64,000 bases of DNA from an uncultured Thalassotalea sp. (lineage in GTDB: Bacteria > Pseudomonadota > Gammaproteobacteria > Enterobacterales > Alteromonadaceae): positions 59,824-123,823 of the forward strand of contig CANMZP010000012.1 in the NCBI GenBank assembly GCA_947502355.1, in the 5' to 3' direction. The translations under genes and the position numbers were made by a program. The notes beneath the pieces were generated by a model. That model did not search any database and was not told where the DNA came from. It saw only the letters and a list, made by a program, of their open reading frames with translations. Below are positions 20,178-29,405 of this stretch, piece after piece (the stretch's first letter is position 1; the number at the start of each line of letters is the position of its first letter).

Positions 20178-20270
20178 GGCACTATTGCGATAAGGACTAT
20201 TGCGATAAGGGCTATTGCTATAAGGGCTAACGCTATTAGGACAGTCGTAATTAGGACTACCGCAAAAAGG
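20178..20270. repeat. Degenerate 15-bp tandem repeats (about six units)
   Basis: Six consecutive units follow the pattern GGNCTATTGCGATAA. The first, at 20178, has 16 bases. Later units drift (GGGCTATTGCTATAA, GGGCTAACGCTATTA, GGACAGTCGTAATTA, GGACTACCGCAAAAA). They sit between the divergent RlpA-like and serine hydrolase genes, ending about 65 bases before the serine hydrolase start. Confidence 0.8.
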
Positions 20271-20334
20271 CAAAGCTTGATAATCTTAATTTTTCATTAT
20301 CCCATAACAAAAATACTAAAAGGATCTTAATGTG

Positions 20335-21882
20335 ATGCGCTATTTTTCAATTCTCCTGCTCACTTTGTCTTTCTTATCGCTACCTGTTCACGCTAAGCAA
20401 AAACAGGCCTATGCCGATATTGATCAATATATCAACCAGCTCATGAGCGATTGGAATACGCCTGGTGTCGCCATTGGGGTTATCCAAGGAAAAGAGCTGG
20501 TTTACGCCAAAGGTTTTGGCTATCGTAATGTCGAAAAACAATTACCGGTAACACCACAAACCATCTTCCCGATTGCGTCCAACTCTAAATTATTTACCGC
20601 CATAACCTTAGGTATGTTGGTAGATGAAGGTAAATTAGAATGGGATAGCCCGATCAGTGATTTTATACCAAGCATCAAATTTTCAGAGCCAGGGCTTTAT
20701 CACTCAATCACGCTTCGCGATATGTTGTCACATCGCTCTGGGCTTAGCCGAATGGATTTTATCTGGGACAGTTCGGATTTCGGCAGAGAGGAATTATTTA
20801 GTAAGGTCCAATACCTGAAAAAGAAAGCGGGCATTCGTCAAACATCCATTTATAACAACATGATGTATATCGCCGCCGGTCACTCGTTAGAGCTGCTAAC
20901 CGAGCAATCATGGGAAGGGTTTATGCGACAAAACGTGCTCGCACCACTGCAAATGGACGACACCGTGTTTAGCATTGCTGACTTAAGGGCATCGAACAAT
21001 CATGCCCAGTCTTATTATCAAATAAATGATAAAGGCGACCTTGCTTACCGCCCAACCGACCGTTCTTTGCATGGTATAGGCCCGGCGGGCAATGTGGTTT
21101 CAAGCATCGAGGATATGTCACACTGGTTAATTGCCTTGGCGAACAATGGACAATATAAAGATACACAAGTCATTGCGCCAACCATTTTGAATGAAACCTT
21201 AAGACCAGCAACCCCTTATGCCAACGCAACAACCATAGAGCATGGTTATGATGAAATACTTAACCGAGCTTATGGCATGGGTCGAACCAGCTTTGTTTAT
21301 AAAGGTCACTGGATGGCAAGCCATGGCGGCACCATAGGCGGTTATCACTCGTATACAGCCGTGATGCCGAACGAGCAATTTGCCATCGTTGTTTTGGTTA
21401 ATGCCGCACATGCAAAAGCCCTAACTCAAATTATTGGTTTGCATTTAACCGACTTATATTTAGGCGTTGAACCAACCGATTTCAATCAACGTGAATTAGA
21501 TAAACTCGAAGAGCGTAAGCAAAAATATGCTAAACGTGCAAACGAGTGGCGTGACAAAAAAGTCGCAAATACTAAGCCAAGTCATCCATTAACCGATTAC
21601 ACAGGTGTTTATAATCATCCTGCCTATGGTGATGTAACCATCAGCCTTGAAAAAGCGCAGATGCTGTTTGAATTTCATAAGATAGAGTTACCGCTTAATC
21701 ATTACCACTACAATCGATTTGATACTACGGTGAGCCCTTTTGACGGGCAATTTTCGATGCAGTTTTTAATTGATATGGATGGCAACATAGAAGGATTAAA
21801 GCTCGATATTGATAGTGATTTTACCACCTTTTCAAAGGTTGAAGAGCCTGCCCCTGCAGAAAATGGCAGCACTGGTAACTAG
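20335..21882 (+). CDS. Serine hydrolase, beta-lactamase/DD-peptidase fold, with C-terminal DUF3471-like domain
   Basis: About 515 residues, exported (signal peptide ending near VHA). The class C-like domain has the SxxK motif in PIASNSK (Ser about 82, Lys about 85), a YNN motif (SIYNNMMY), and a later HGG segment (MASHGGTIGGY) in the place of the KTG box. The C-terminal part (about 430-510, DYTGVYNHPAYGDV) looks like a DUF3471 beta-barrel. It could be an esterase, D-amino-acid peptidase or beta-lactamase relative. Start: ATG at 20335, with a GTG one codon earlier; AAAGGA lies upstream. A 7-bp tandem repeat begins at its stop codon. Confidence 0.82.
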   Translation: MRYFSILLLTLSFLSLPVHAKQKQAYADIDQYINQLMSDWNTPGVAIGVIQGKELVYAKGFGYRNVEKQLPVTPQTIFPIASNSKLFTAITLGMLVDEGKLEWDSPISDFIPSIKFSEPGLYHSITLRDMLSHRSGLSRMDFIWDSSDFGREELFSKVQYLKKKAGIRQTSIYNNMMYIAAGHSLELLTEQSWEGFMRQNVLAPLQMDDTVFSIADLRASNNHAQSYYQINDKGDLAYRPTDRSLHGIGPAGNVVSSIEDMSHWLIALANNGQYKDTQVIAPTILNETLRPATPYANATTIEHGYDEILNRAYGMGRTSFVYKGHWMASHGGTIGGYHSYTAVMPNEQFAIVVLVNAAHAKALTQIIGLHLTDLYLGVEPTDFNQRELDKLEERKQKYAKRANEWRDKKVANTKPSHPLTDYTGVYNHPAYGDVTISLEKAQMLFEFHKIELPLNHYHYNRFDTTVSPFDGQFSMQFLIDMDGNIEGLKLDIDSDFTTFSKVEEPAPAENGSTGN

Positions 21883-21904
21883 CAACTAGCAACTAGCAAC
21901 TAGA
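21877..21904. repeat. 7-bp tandem repeat (AACTAGC x4) covering the stop codon
   Basis: Four head-to-tail copies of AACTAGC, the last ending in A. The first contains the TAG stop of the serine hydrolase gene. Confidence 0.85.
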
Positions 21905-21980
21905 AAACCGGGGTAATATATAGCTCGATACTTTATATTACCCTGTTTTCTTAGAGCCGCATTATCTTAGAGCCGCATTT
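21904..21980. terminator. Bidirectional terminator-like hairpin plus 16-bp tandem duplication
   Basis: GGTAATATA (21912-21920) pairs with TATATTACC (21934-21942), extended by AAAAC/GTTTT flanks, so it could stop both converging genes. Directly after it, TCTTAGAGCCGCATT occurs twice with a period of 16 bases (21949 and 21965). Confidence 0.65.
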
Positions 21981-22023
21981 AATCTCTTTAACGGGTTGGA
22001 AACACCATAATTTTACTTCAAGG

Positions 22024-22839
22024 TTACTCACCGTTTTGACAAAGCGCTACCCATTCTTTTTCAAAGGCTAGCATTCTTTGGTGTCTCACGGTGTTTTGAT
22101 GGGCTTTGGTATCTTGTTCACTACCAAATGGGCCCGCTTTACATAAAGGGCAATAATATCGATGTTGTTTGCTATCTGGTTCGATTATATGTTTCATCGC
22201 TGATGGCTTTTTATGCGTACTGTAAACATAAGTAAAACAGGTTGTTGCCTTTACATGCTTATCCCGGTCTACATTGCGGATTTGATATTGCGGAAACGAT
22301 CTAATGTCAAAAAAGACTTTACCTAAGTAGTTAATGTTCGTGTCGCGAATAATCGATGTTTCGATATTCCAGTGACTATAAGGTTTGACATCTTTTGAGG
22401 TAATACAGGCTATGTTTTCTCCTTGCTCATCAAGAAAATACGCAAAGCAATTTTGTAAATAGTTACGCAATAACCACCTGTTAAGCACATTTTTACTGTA
22501 CTTTCCCTGTTGCTCAAATTCCGCTTTCGAGCTAAATGCCGGGATCAACGGAAATTGAAAAATCACCAAATCAAAGCTGTGCTTGACTAAATCCCCCCAA
22601 GTTTGGGGCTTGGTCACATCAAACCCCATCAATACTTCACAACCCAGTTGTTCTAAGTTTTGCCTCGATTGTTTGTACGAATAGCCATACTTGGAATCGA
22701 GTGTTTCAGCACAATCAAATACAGTGGCCGTTAGTTTTGCCGGCTTATGATATTTTGCTAAGGATGCTGAAAAAGATAAGTCGCCGTCACCGATGGTTAA
22801 AATACGCCAGGCAGGATTGATATGCATATCGAAGCTCAA
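22024..22839 (-). CDS. BMT5-like (DUF2431) Rossmann methyltransferase with C2H2-like zinc finger
   Basis: 271 residues. The N-terminus carries the signature ILTIGDGDLSFSASLA of the DUF2431/BMT5-like family, whose yeast member Bmt5 methylates a uridine N3 of 25S rRNA. Further family-type segments are TVFDCAETL (acidic end of strand 2) and FDLVIFQFPLI. Near the C-terminus (about residues 228-250) is CPLC followed by two histidines spaced as in a C2H2 finger (KAHQNTVRHQ), probably for RNA binding. The function is inferred as SAM-dependent RNA methylation; the bacterial target is unknown. Alternative start at Met5. It converges with the serine hydrolase gene. Confidence 0.7.
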   Translation of the reverse strand: MSFDMHINPAWRILTIGDGDLSFSASLAKYHKPAKLTATVFDCAETLDSKYGYSYKQSRQNLEQLGCEVLMGFDVTKPQTWGDLVKHSFDLVIFQFPLIPAFSSKAEFEQQGKYSKNVLNRWLLRNYLQNCFAYFLDEQGENIACITSKDVKPYSHWNIETSIIRDTNINYLGKVFFDIRSFPQYQIRNVDRDKHVKATTCFTYVYSTHKKPSAMKHIIEPDSKQHRYYCPLCKAGPFGSEQDTKAHQNTVRHQRMLAFEKEWVALCQNGE

Positions 22840-23171
22840 ATTTGAAAAACATTAAGGTAAAAAAGAATTATAACCTTAAAGTACTTAAAACGTCTTTCCA
22901 AGCAAGTGAAATATTGAAGCGTTTGATATTTTTTATTCGTTATACATTGTGTTAGGTCAAATAAAATAGAACTTGCAATGATACTCTAAAGGGGCAGAAA
23001 CTACACATTGCACTCTTACAAATTGCAATGTAACTACCTGATATAAAAAAATTACAATAATGAATTATTCCCCGGCAGCTAATCTCATAAACATTTCAAG
23101 ATAAGGATATGTTTTGATGGAATGTATCTGAAGTGCTTTCACCATTGTCGTCGAAAATTAAGGAACAGATC
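22840..23171. other. Intergenic region upstream of the solute-binding protein/cyclase operon
   Basis: About 330 AT-rich bases between divergent genes. TTGCAATG appears twice (about 22973 and 23022), with CATTGCAC between them. These may be operator-like half sites, but no regulator is identifiable. Confidence 0.4.
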
Positions 23172-24359
23172 ATGGCAATAAAAAAAGTGATTTTAACCCT
23201 GATGGTCATCTTTTTTAACGTTAAATCTTTTGCAGTTGAAATCACAATGTGGAGTGGGCATGAGTCTCTAAAAGATCTTCAATTTGCTGCTCGCATGTTC
23301 AAACAAAAAACGGGCCATAACGTAAATGTAAAGGTTTTCTATATCGAAGCCATGCGTTCAGAGCTATTAAGGAACGCCAATCGAAAAACATTTCCCGACA
23401 TGACTATGGTTCCTGCAGACTTTCTTGGCTTGTATAAAGAACTTAATTTGCGTCCTCTTGATAACAGTTGGGGATTGCAAAAAATCAACTCTACGGCTTT
23501 ACGCTCGGTTCAATTAAATGGCAATTACTATGGCCTACCGGTAATTGTCGGCAATCATTTACTGCTTTACTATAACAAAGCCTTGGTTAGTCGCCCCGCC
23601 AAATCATGGCAAGAATTTGAACACCAACACCAACGCATCTTAGCTCCTTTAGGTAAAAAATCATTAGCATGGAACTACAACTCTATTTATCGTTTTTCTT
23701 CATTTCTTGAGACATTTGATGCTTGGCCCATCAAAAATAATCGCATATCGTTAGCCACGCCCCAAATGGTCGATGCCCTGTCAGTATACAAGACAAAGAA
23801 TCAATCAAATTTTGTTGTTCAAAACTGTGATTCTCGCTGCAGTGTGAACAAAATGAAAAGAGAAGAAGTTGCCTACACTATTACAGGAGACTGGGAACAT
23901 ACTGAACTCTATGCTGCATTGGGAAGCAAGTTAGGTGTTGCCCCTCTACCCTATGTTGATGGCCATAAAATGAAGTCACTGAGCACTTCATTTGCTTTAG
24001 CCACCCCTTTACATTCTCGCAACAATCAGGTTGAAAAGGCCGTAAAGGATTTTGCCGCGTTCTTAGCTAGCGATGAAATACAACAGCTATTTTATGATAA
24101 CTACAATCTATTGCCAGCCAACAGTAAAGTCTTAAACAAGATTCAGAAAAGAGCAAAAGGCAATTCAAAAATCATGATTGAAGAGTTCCTACAAAGCTTC
24201 CCTATGCCAAGTGAATACAGAATGAGCATTGTTTGGTCCATTTTACGTTTAGGTTTTCGAGACCTAACTGAACAAGAATTTACGCCCGAAGAGGTAACCT
24301 TACGTATGCAAAAACTGGCTGACCGAGCACAAGATAAAGAGCCAGAGGGAAATACCTGA
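23172..24359 (+). CDS. Periplasmic extracellular solute-binding protein (family 1, sugar type)
   Basis: About 395 residues from the ATG at 23172, which has an AAGGAACAG site and begins a clean signal peptide (cut near SFA, then VEITMWSGHE). An in-frame start at 23133 would add 13 residues ahead of the signal. The WSGHE start, the LPVIVGNHLLLYYNKALV segment and the ITGDWEH segment match MalE/UgpB-type binding proteins. No ABC permease or ATPase gene is near. The stop overlaps the start of a membrane diguanylate cyclase by one base (TGATG), so this protein probably serves as the ligand receptor for signalling rather than for transport. Confidence 0.8.
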   Translation: MAIKKVILTLMVIFFNVKSFAVEITMWSGHESLKDLQFAARMFKQKTGHNVNVKVFYIEAMRSELLRNANRKTFPDMTMVPADFLGLYKELNLRPLDNSWGLQKINSTALRSVQLNGNYYGLPVIVGNHLLLYYNKALVSRPAKSWQEFEHQHQRILAPLGKKSLAWNYNSIYRFSSFLETFDAWPIKNNRISLATPQMVDALSVYKTKNQSNFVVQNCDSRCSVNKMKREEVAYTITGDWEHTELYAALGSKLGVAPLPYVDGHKMKSLSTSFALATPLHSRNNQVEKAVKDFAAFLASDEIQQLFYDNYNLLPANSKVLNKIQKRAKGNSKIMIEEFLQSFPMPSEYRMSIVWSILRLGFRDLTEQEFTPEEVTLRMQKLADRAQDKEPEGNT

Positions 24360-26557
24360 TGCCCAAAAGAATCAAACTTACAAGGTTGTTAATTATTGCT
24401 GTTTTTATGATGGCCCTACTGCCTAGTATGATCATTTCTATATTGATATTAAATGATCATTACTATGAAACTAAACAAGCGGTGATTTTAGATATGGGGA
24501 CGAATCTGAATAGTTTAGTCTCCGAATTTCGCCACAAGTTTAATTCCGATGCAATGAACATTAACCTTCTGGTGGCTGAGCGCTCTTTAAGCGAGGGCAT
24601 AAATGACATTTTGGTTACTGAAGATGCCTTTATTAAAATCCAGCACTTTCATAAATTAAGCCCTTTCCAGCACTCCACCTATTTATTAGCAAGAAACTTA
24701 ACGGTCGTTGAAAATGTGAATGGAAACATTAAGCAGTTTGAACGAAGCGATTTATTGAATCAGATAAAACAAGAAATAAGCAAAAAGCCTTTAATAAAAG
24801 GCCAACAGATCATTTTTAATTTTCAAGATCCCGTTTTGCTGTCCAAACTTGTTCTGCCTGATCAAAGTGGCTTTGGCTATGCAACGATTGCCCCTGTATT
24901 TAATCAGGCTTTGCTATATAACGAGGATATGCTTCCCACAGGGTATTTAATCAGTCTTTCTTCTTATCAAGAAGTTATCGGTCTTTTTAACTACAACACA
25001 ACCGATATTGTTGGCATTGGAGATACATCGTCAATATTTGCACTCAACGGTTCAAGTCGCTTTCCTGAAGATAAAAATGAGCCGCTGTATACTCATTCTA
25101 AAATGGAAAAAACGCATATAAACTTTAACTTTAAGTCCGATAGTAGCCGCAATACATTACAACTTTCCTTATCATCGTTTAGACCTAGTAAATCACTAAC
25201 CGACTATATCATTGATTTTAAAGATTCATTAGCCATCGGAATGATTTTCACCTTCGTATTTTCATTTCTTGTGTCAGCTGCACTCGTGCGTTGGTTAAAT
25301 CAGCCATTCATTAAACTTGGCGACATCATTACGTCATTTCACCATGGCCATTATCAAATCAGCAAAAAGAACAATTTAAGATTTTCAGAATTGCAGGAAA
25401 TCGTAAACCTGCTCAAATCCATGGGCGCCCAAATAAACAAGCAAATAACCCGACTGCAAAAACAAAATATAGAATTATCTCAACTGGCGAAACTCAAAGA
25501 TAAGTACTTGTCTGAAGTTCAAGACCTAAATTTGAAACTTGAACAACGTGTTCAACAACAAACGATAAAAATATCTCGAAGCCTGCATCGGGAAGAACAA
25601 AATAGAAAATTACTGCAGCATATCGCCAACACAGGCGTTAAGTTACAAAACTCATCATCCATTGAAGAGATACTTAATCTAAGCTTGACAGAAATGATAA
25701 AAATCATGCCCGACAAGGCTATTGTTATCCAAACGAATCCGAGTTCTGAATTTAAAATAAGTATTGCTCACAACCTAATATGTGAGACGACAAAACAAAA
25801 ATTAAGCCTGTCATTATGGCCAAAAGAGAGTATGCCTGAGCAACTGATAAAGCATAAGACTTCAATTTTCGGAACCGCATTTCACATTTTTTATATCCCG
25901 AGTAGCACGCAAAAAAACATTGCTTTTTTTGCCATTGAAGATAAAGATTTTGGTGCCGATACCGCTGAAATATTCCAATTATTTGCGCGACAAATCGGGG
26001 CGATTATTAAGAACATCCAACTTTACCGAGAAGTAGAACGCCTCGCTCGTATAGATGCTCTTACAAATATAGGAAACCGTAAAGCCTTCAATGATGCTTT
26101 TTTACGAGCCTCAAACCACCGTCAAAGATACAAGAACGAAGACTTTGGTCTATTTATGATTGATATAAATGGCTTAAAACCAATCAATGACAAGTACGGC
26201 CATGAACAAGGCGATGTGCTGATATGCACGCTCAGTCAATTTCTTGTTGATCATATTAGAGATACAGATCAAGTCTTTCGCCTGGCAGGCGATGAGTTTG
26301 CCATTTTAGTTTACAACGGCAATAACCAAAGCTGTGAGATACTCCATAAACGTCTAACCCAAAGCTTAAAAAACAAAGACGTTATTTTAAAATTAAGTGA
26401 AGGTAAAACGCTTAATTTACCCCTTTCGTTCAGTTGTGGTTATGCTTCGACCGAGCAAAGTGACATGAGCAAACTATTTTGTGAAGCCGATGAAAAAATG
26501 TATCAAGGCAAAAAAAAGCACTACGAAGAGAGTAAAATACATACGGCAACGGTCTAA
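24359..26557 (+). CDS. Membrane-bound diguanylate cyclase with periplasmic sensor domain
   Basis: 732 residues. Order: N-terminal membrane segment (about 8-28), periplasmic sensor (about 30-285), second membrane segment (about 290-312), HAMP-like linker, coiled coil (about 360-405), a GAF-like region (about 415-555), then GGDEF (about 560-725). The active-site signature is AGDEF (about residues 643-647), preceded at the usual distance by RDTD, which fits a product-inhibition (RxxD) site. DALTNIGNRKAF marks the domain start. It should make cyclic di-GMP in response to a periplasmic cue. Translational coupling to the solute-binding protein suggests that protein delivers the cue. Confidence 0.85.
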   Translation: MPKRIKLTRLLIIAVFMMALLPSMIISILILNDHYYETKQAVILDMGTNLNSLVSEFRHKFNSDAMNINLLVAERSLSEGINDILVTEDAFIKIQHFHKLSPFQHSTYLLARNLTVVENVNGNIKQFERSDLLNQIKQEISKKPLIKGQQIIFNFQDPVLLSKLVLPDQSGFGYATIAPVFNQALLYNEDMLPTGYLISLSSYQEVIGLFNYNTTDIVGIGDTSSIFALNGSSRFPEDKNEPLYTHSKMEKTHINFNFKSDSSRNTLQLSLSSFRPSKSLTDYIIDFKDSLAIGMIFTFVFSFLVSAALVRWLNQPFIKLGDIITSFHHGHYQISKKNNLRFSELQEIVNLLKSMGAQINKQITRLQKQNIELSQLAKLKDKYLSEVQDLNLKLEQRVQQQTIKISRSLHREEQNRKLLQHIANTGVKLQNSSSIEEILNLSLTEMIKIMPDKAIVIQTNPSSEFKISIAHNLICETTKQKLSLSLWPKESMPEQLIKHKTSIFGTAFHIFYIPSSTQKNIAFFAIEDKDFGADTAEIFQLFARQIGAIIKNIQLYREVERLARIDALTNIGNRKAFNDAFLRASNHRQRYKNEDFGLFMIDINGLKPINDKYGHEQGDVLICTLSQFLVDHIRDTDQVFRLAGDEFAILVYNGNNQSCEILHKRLTQSLKNKDVILKLSEGKTLNLPLSFSCGYASTEQSDMSKLFCEADEKMYQGKKKHYEESKIHTATV

Positions 26558-26618
26558 GTATCGATTGATTTCATATCGACTTTGAAAGCTAACCGGGAAC
26601 AGGATTAAAGAAGAAATA

Positions 26619-26648
26619 AAAAGCTCATACGGTAATGAATGAGCTTTT
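26619..26648. terminator. Bidirectional terminator between cyclase and sulfatase genes
   Basis: Perfect 10-bp stem AAAAGCTCAT / ATGAGCTTTT around a 10-base loop, with A and T flanks, between two converging genes. Confidence 0.75.
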
Positions 26649-26671
26649 GAAATACATAAATAATCAAATGA

Positions 26672-28219
26672 TTATTTCATTGCTCCGGCTTTTTTCAAGT
26701 TGCCAATAAAGTCAACTGAGAATGTGCCTGGCTCTTGACGAGGTGGGTAAGCCACAAATGTTTTGAATAACTGCTGAGCTTTGATACCACCTAAAGTGAT
26801 TACAAACATACGGTCACCAGCCCATTTCATGTACATGTCTGATTCATGAACCGCAGCTTCAAATGGGTCCGCACGTAAGTCCGTAACGTGTGGCCATGAA
26901 AGTTGCGTCATAGGGGTCTTCCATACATCGAAGCCTTCAGCTTCTTGTGCAGAGAACATAATTTTGTATTTACCGGTACGTACTGCTGATAAGTCACCTG
27001 TATCGGTAAAGTAGAAGAAGTCCTGACGAGGGCCTTCACCTTCACCACCTGATTTAAAGTAATCAAGCATACTGTAACCATCTAAGTGAACATTAAAGTT
27101 ACGCCCATTGGCTTGGTGACCTTTAAGAAGTTTTTCTTTAATGTTTGTCTCACCTGCTGCTTCTAAAAATGTTGGTAGCATATCGTTATGTGCAACAATA
27201 CCGTTAACCATGTTACCCGCAGGAAATTTGCCTGGCCAGCGGATGAATGCAGGTACACGGAAACCACCTTCCCATGTTGTTGCTTTTTCACCGTAAAAAG
27301 GTGAGTTCCCCCCGTCAGGCCATGTGAACTTCTCTGCACCGTTATCGGTAGAGTAGAATACGATGGTGTTATCAGCGATACCTAAATCGTCAAGTTTATC
27401 AAGTAATTGACCAACGTGACCATCATGTTCAACCATGCCATCAGCGTATAGACCAATACCGGTAACACCTTCAGATTCTGGTTTTAAATGTGTCCAGGCA
27501 TGCATACGCGTTGAGGCAAACCATAAGAAAAAGGGTTTTTCTGCCTTATGAGCACGTTCCATAAAGTCTAAAGATAGCGCAACGAACTCATCATCAACGG
27601 TTTCCATACGCTTTTTCGTTAAGGGCCCGATGTCTTCAACTTTACCATCAGCCGTTGATCGAATGATACCTCGAGGGGTGATCATCTTACCTAATTCACC
27701 TTTCGGGTAATCTTCTAATTCAGGCTCTTCTTGAAGGTTCAAGTGGTAAAGATTACCTTGGAACTCATCAAAACCGTGTGCTGTTGGTAAATGCTCATCA
27801 CGGTCACCCAAGTGGTTTTTACCAAATTGTGCCGTCATGTAGCCTTGCTCTTTTAGAAGGTCAGCAATGGTTGGGTCCTCGGCTTGTAAGCCTTGTTTAG
27901 CGCCCGTCATACCAACTTTTGTTAAACCAGTACGTAAAGGAATTTGACCGGTAATGAATGCCGCACGACCCGCAGTACAACTTTGCTCACCGTAATAATC
28001 GGTGAAATTAAGGCCTTCGTTAGCGATACGGTCGATGTTTGGCGTTTTGTAGCCCATCATGCCGCGATTGTTCGCACTAACGTTCCAGTAACCAATATCA
28101 TCCCCCAAAATAGCAAGGATGTTTGGACGCGATGTATCCGTTGTCGCAAAAGCAGACGTTGAAGCCGCTATTAAGCTTGCTGCAACGGATATTTTACCAA
28201 GGTTAATTTTCAAAGACAT
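26672..28219 (-). CDS. Periplasmic sulfatase, copy 1 of 3
   Basis: 515 residues with a signal peptide (cut near AFA). Arylsulfatase A-like fold: metal-binding RPNILAILGDDIG at the start, and the formylglycine motif SCTAGR with the modified cysteine at residue 81. Then come a GKNHLGD segment (active-site Lys and His), HAWTHLKPE and a STDNGAE metal site. The motif is CxAxR rather than the commoner CxPxR. It removes sulfate esters after cysteine maturation by a formylglycine-generating enzyme, which is not in this window. The ATG has an AGGAG site. It is divergent from a LysR regulator, an arrangement repeated twice downstream. Confidence 0.9.
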   Translation of the reverse strand: MSLKINLGKISVAASLIAASTSAFATTDTSRPNILAILGDDIGYWNVSANNRGMMGYKTPNIDRIANEGLNFTDYYGEQSCTAGRAAFITGQIPLRTGLTKVGMTGAKQGLQAEDPTIADLLKEQGYMTAQFGKNHLGDRDEHLPTAHGFDEFQGNLYHLNLQEEPELEDYPKGELGKMITPRGIIRSTADGKVEDIGPLTKKRMETVDDEFVALSLDFMERAHKAEKPFFLWFASTRMHAWTHLKPESEGVTGIGLYADGMVEHDGHVGQLLDKLDDLGIADNTIVFYSTDNGAEKFTWPDGGNSPFYGEKATTWEGGFRVPAFIRWPGKFPAGNMVNGIVAHNDMLPTFLEAAGETNIKEKLLKGHQANGRNFNVHLDGYSMLDYFKSGGEGEGPRQDFFYFTDTGDLSAVRTGKYKIMFSAQEAEGFDVWKTPMTQLSWPHVTDLRADPFEAAVHESDMYMKWAGDRMFVITLGGIKAQQLFKTFVAYPPRQEPGTFSVDFIGNLKKAGAMK

Positions 28220-28381
28220 AATGTCTCCTGTTCAATGTGTAATATTTAATACTTAAAACTTGAGCAGGAGTATAAGAAGCGATTAAGATAAATAAAAATA
28301 ATCATTCTTCATATTTGTATAAACAGGATTCATACTAGATAATACAACCTCAATGCAGCAACATCGATAAATAAGGCGCTA
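28220..28381. promoter_or_regulatory. Divergent control region, sulfatase/LysR module 1
   Basis: 162 bases between the sulfatase (-) and LysR (+) starts, the expected place for the regulator's binding site. An AT-rich stretch TTCATATTTGTATAA near 28312 resembles AAATATTTGATATA in the module 2 region. No binding site is proven. Confidence 0.5.
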
Positions 28382-29314
28382 ATGGACATTAATTTACGCA
28401 GTGTCGATTTAAATTTACTGACCATTTTTGAATCACTGATGCAAACCAAAAACCTAAGCCATAGCGCTCAAGAGTTAGGCATGACCCAGCCTGCGGTTTC
28501 TCATGCTTTAAAGCGCCTGCAAAAGGTGTATGACGATCCGTTATTTGTGCGCAAAGAACGAAAAATGGAACCGACTGACAAAGCCATTGCGATGTTTCCG
28601 ATAATACAAAACACCCTGATGGACATACGTTCGACACTGCCAATCAAGGGCATTTTTAATCCTCAAAACATTGAGCTTACTTTTAAAATAAACATTCAAA
28701 ACCTTGATGTTTACCCTTTCATTATTGAATTTACCAAACAGCTTAAGTGCAAAGCCCCCAACATTACCCTTAAAATAAGTAACGTGTTATTAGAAGATAA
28801 AGAAAAGGCATTAAGAAACAGAGAGTATGACCTTGATATTGATGTGTTGCCTACAGAGCACCCGGCATGCCAAAGCAAGGTATTGTTTGAAGACTCAATA
28901 TCGGTTTTTGTTAGTAAAACACACCCAAGGTTAGGTCACGTTGACAGCCTAAGTGAAGCACAATTTTTTAATGAAGAGCATGCGGTAATCGCCAAAACGA
29001 GTGCCCAATCTTACCCACTTGAAAAGCTTTCAGAGATATTCAAAAAACGAAAAGTAGGCTTTGTAGCATCAAGATTTAATGATATTTATCAAGTTGTTAG
29101 AGATACGGATTTTATTGCCGTCATGCCGACTAACCACTTTGATAGTCTATTAGAGAATCATCAAATACAATGCTTACCCTTCCCTTTTGATATGCAACTG
29201 AAACTGCCCATCATGCTAACTTGGCACAGTAATGTGCAATATTATAAGCCGCATAGCTGGTGTCGTAATTTGTTAATGGAATTAATGAAACAAAAAAGTC
29301 TTGCCTCAAAGTAA
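28382..29314 (+). CDS. LysR-family regulator, module 1
   Basis: 310 residues. The N-terminal winged helix-turn-helix is clear (LRSVDLNLLTIFESL, LGMTQPAVSHALKRL, DPLFVRK), followed by a periplasmic-binding-like effector domain (about 95-300). It is one of three paralogues in the window, each divergent from a sulfatase, so it probably controls sulfatase copy 1 in response to a sulfated compound or its product. This is inference from arrangement. It is not followed by an operon partner. Confidence 0.88.
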   Translation: MDINLRSVDLNLLTIFESLMQTKNLSHSAQELGMTQPAVSHALKRLQKVYDDPLFVRKERKMEPTDKAIAMFPIIQNTLMDIRSTLPIKGIFNPQNIELTFKINIQNLDVYPFIIEFTKQLKCKAPNITLKISNVLLEDKEKALRNREYDLDIDVLPTEHPACQSKVLFEDSISVFVSKTHPRLGHVDSLSEAQFFNEEHAVIAKTSAQSYPLEKLSEIFKKRKVGFVASRFNDIYQVVRDTDFIAVMPTNHFDSLLENHQIQCLPFPFDMQLKLPIMLTWHSNVQYYKPHSWCRNLLMELMKQKSLASK

Positions 29315-29405
29315 TGTACAGGAAATGTTTTGAAAACTTAATTTTTTCAGTAGTATGCATTTTAAGACTTATGATTTGCGGACATTGTTGTGGAAGACGT
29401 TGTGA

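Noticed and set aside
21877..21904. Phase-variable switch at the serine hydrolase stop
   Set aside because: The in-frame TAG lies in the first repeat unit, so gain or loss of later 7-bp units would not change the protein.
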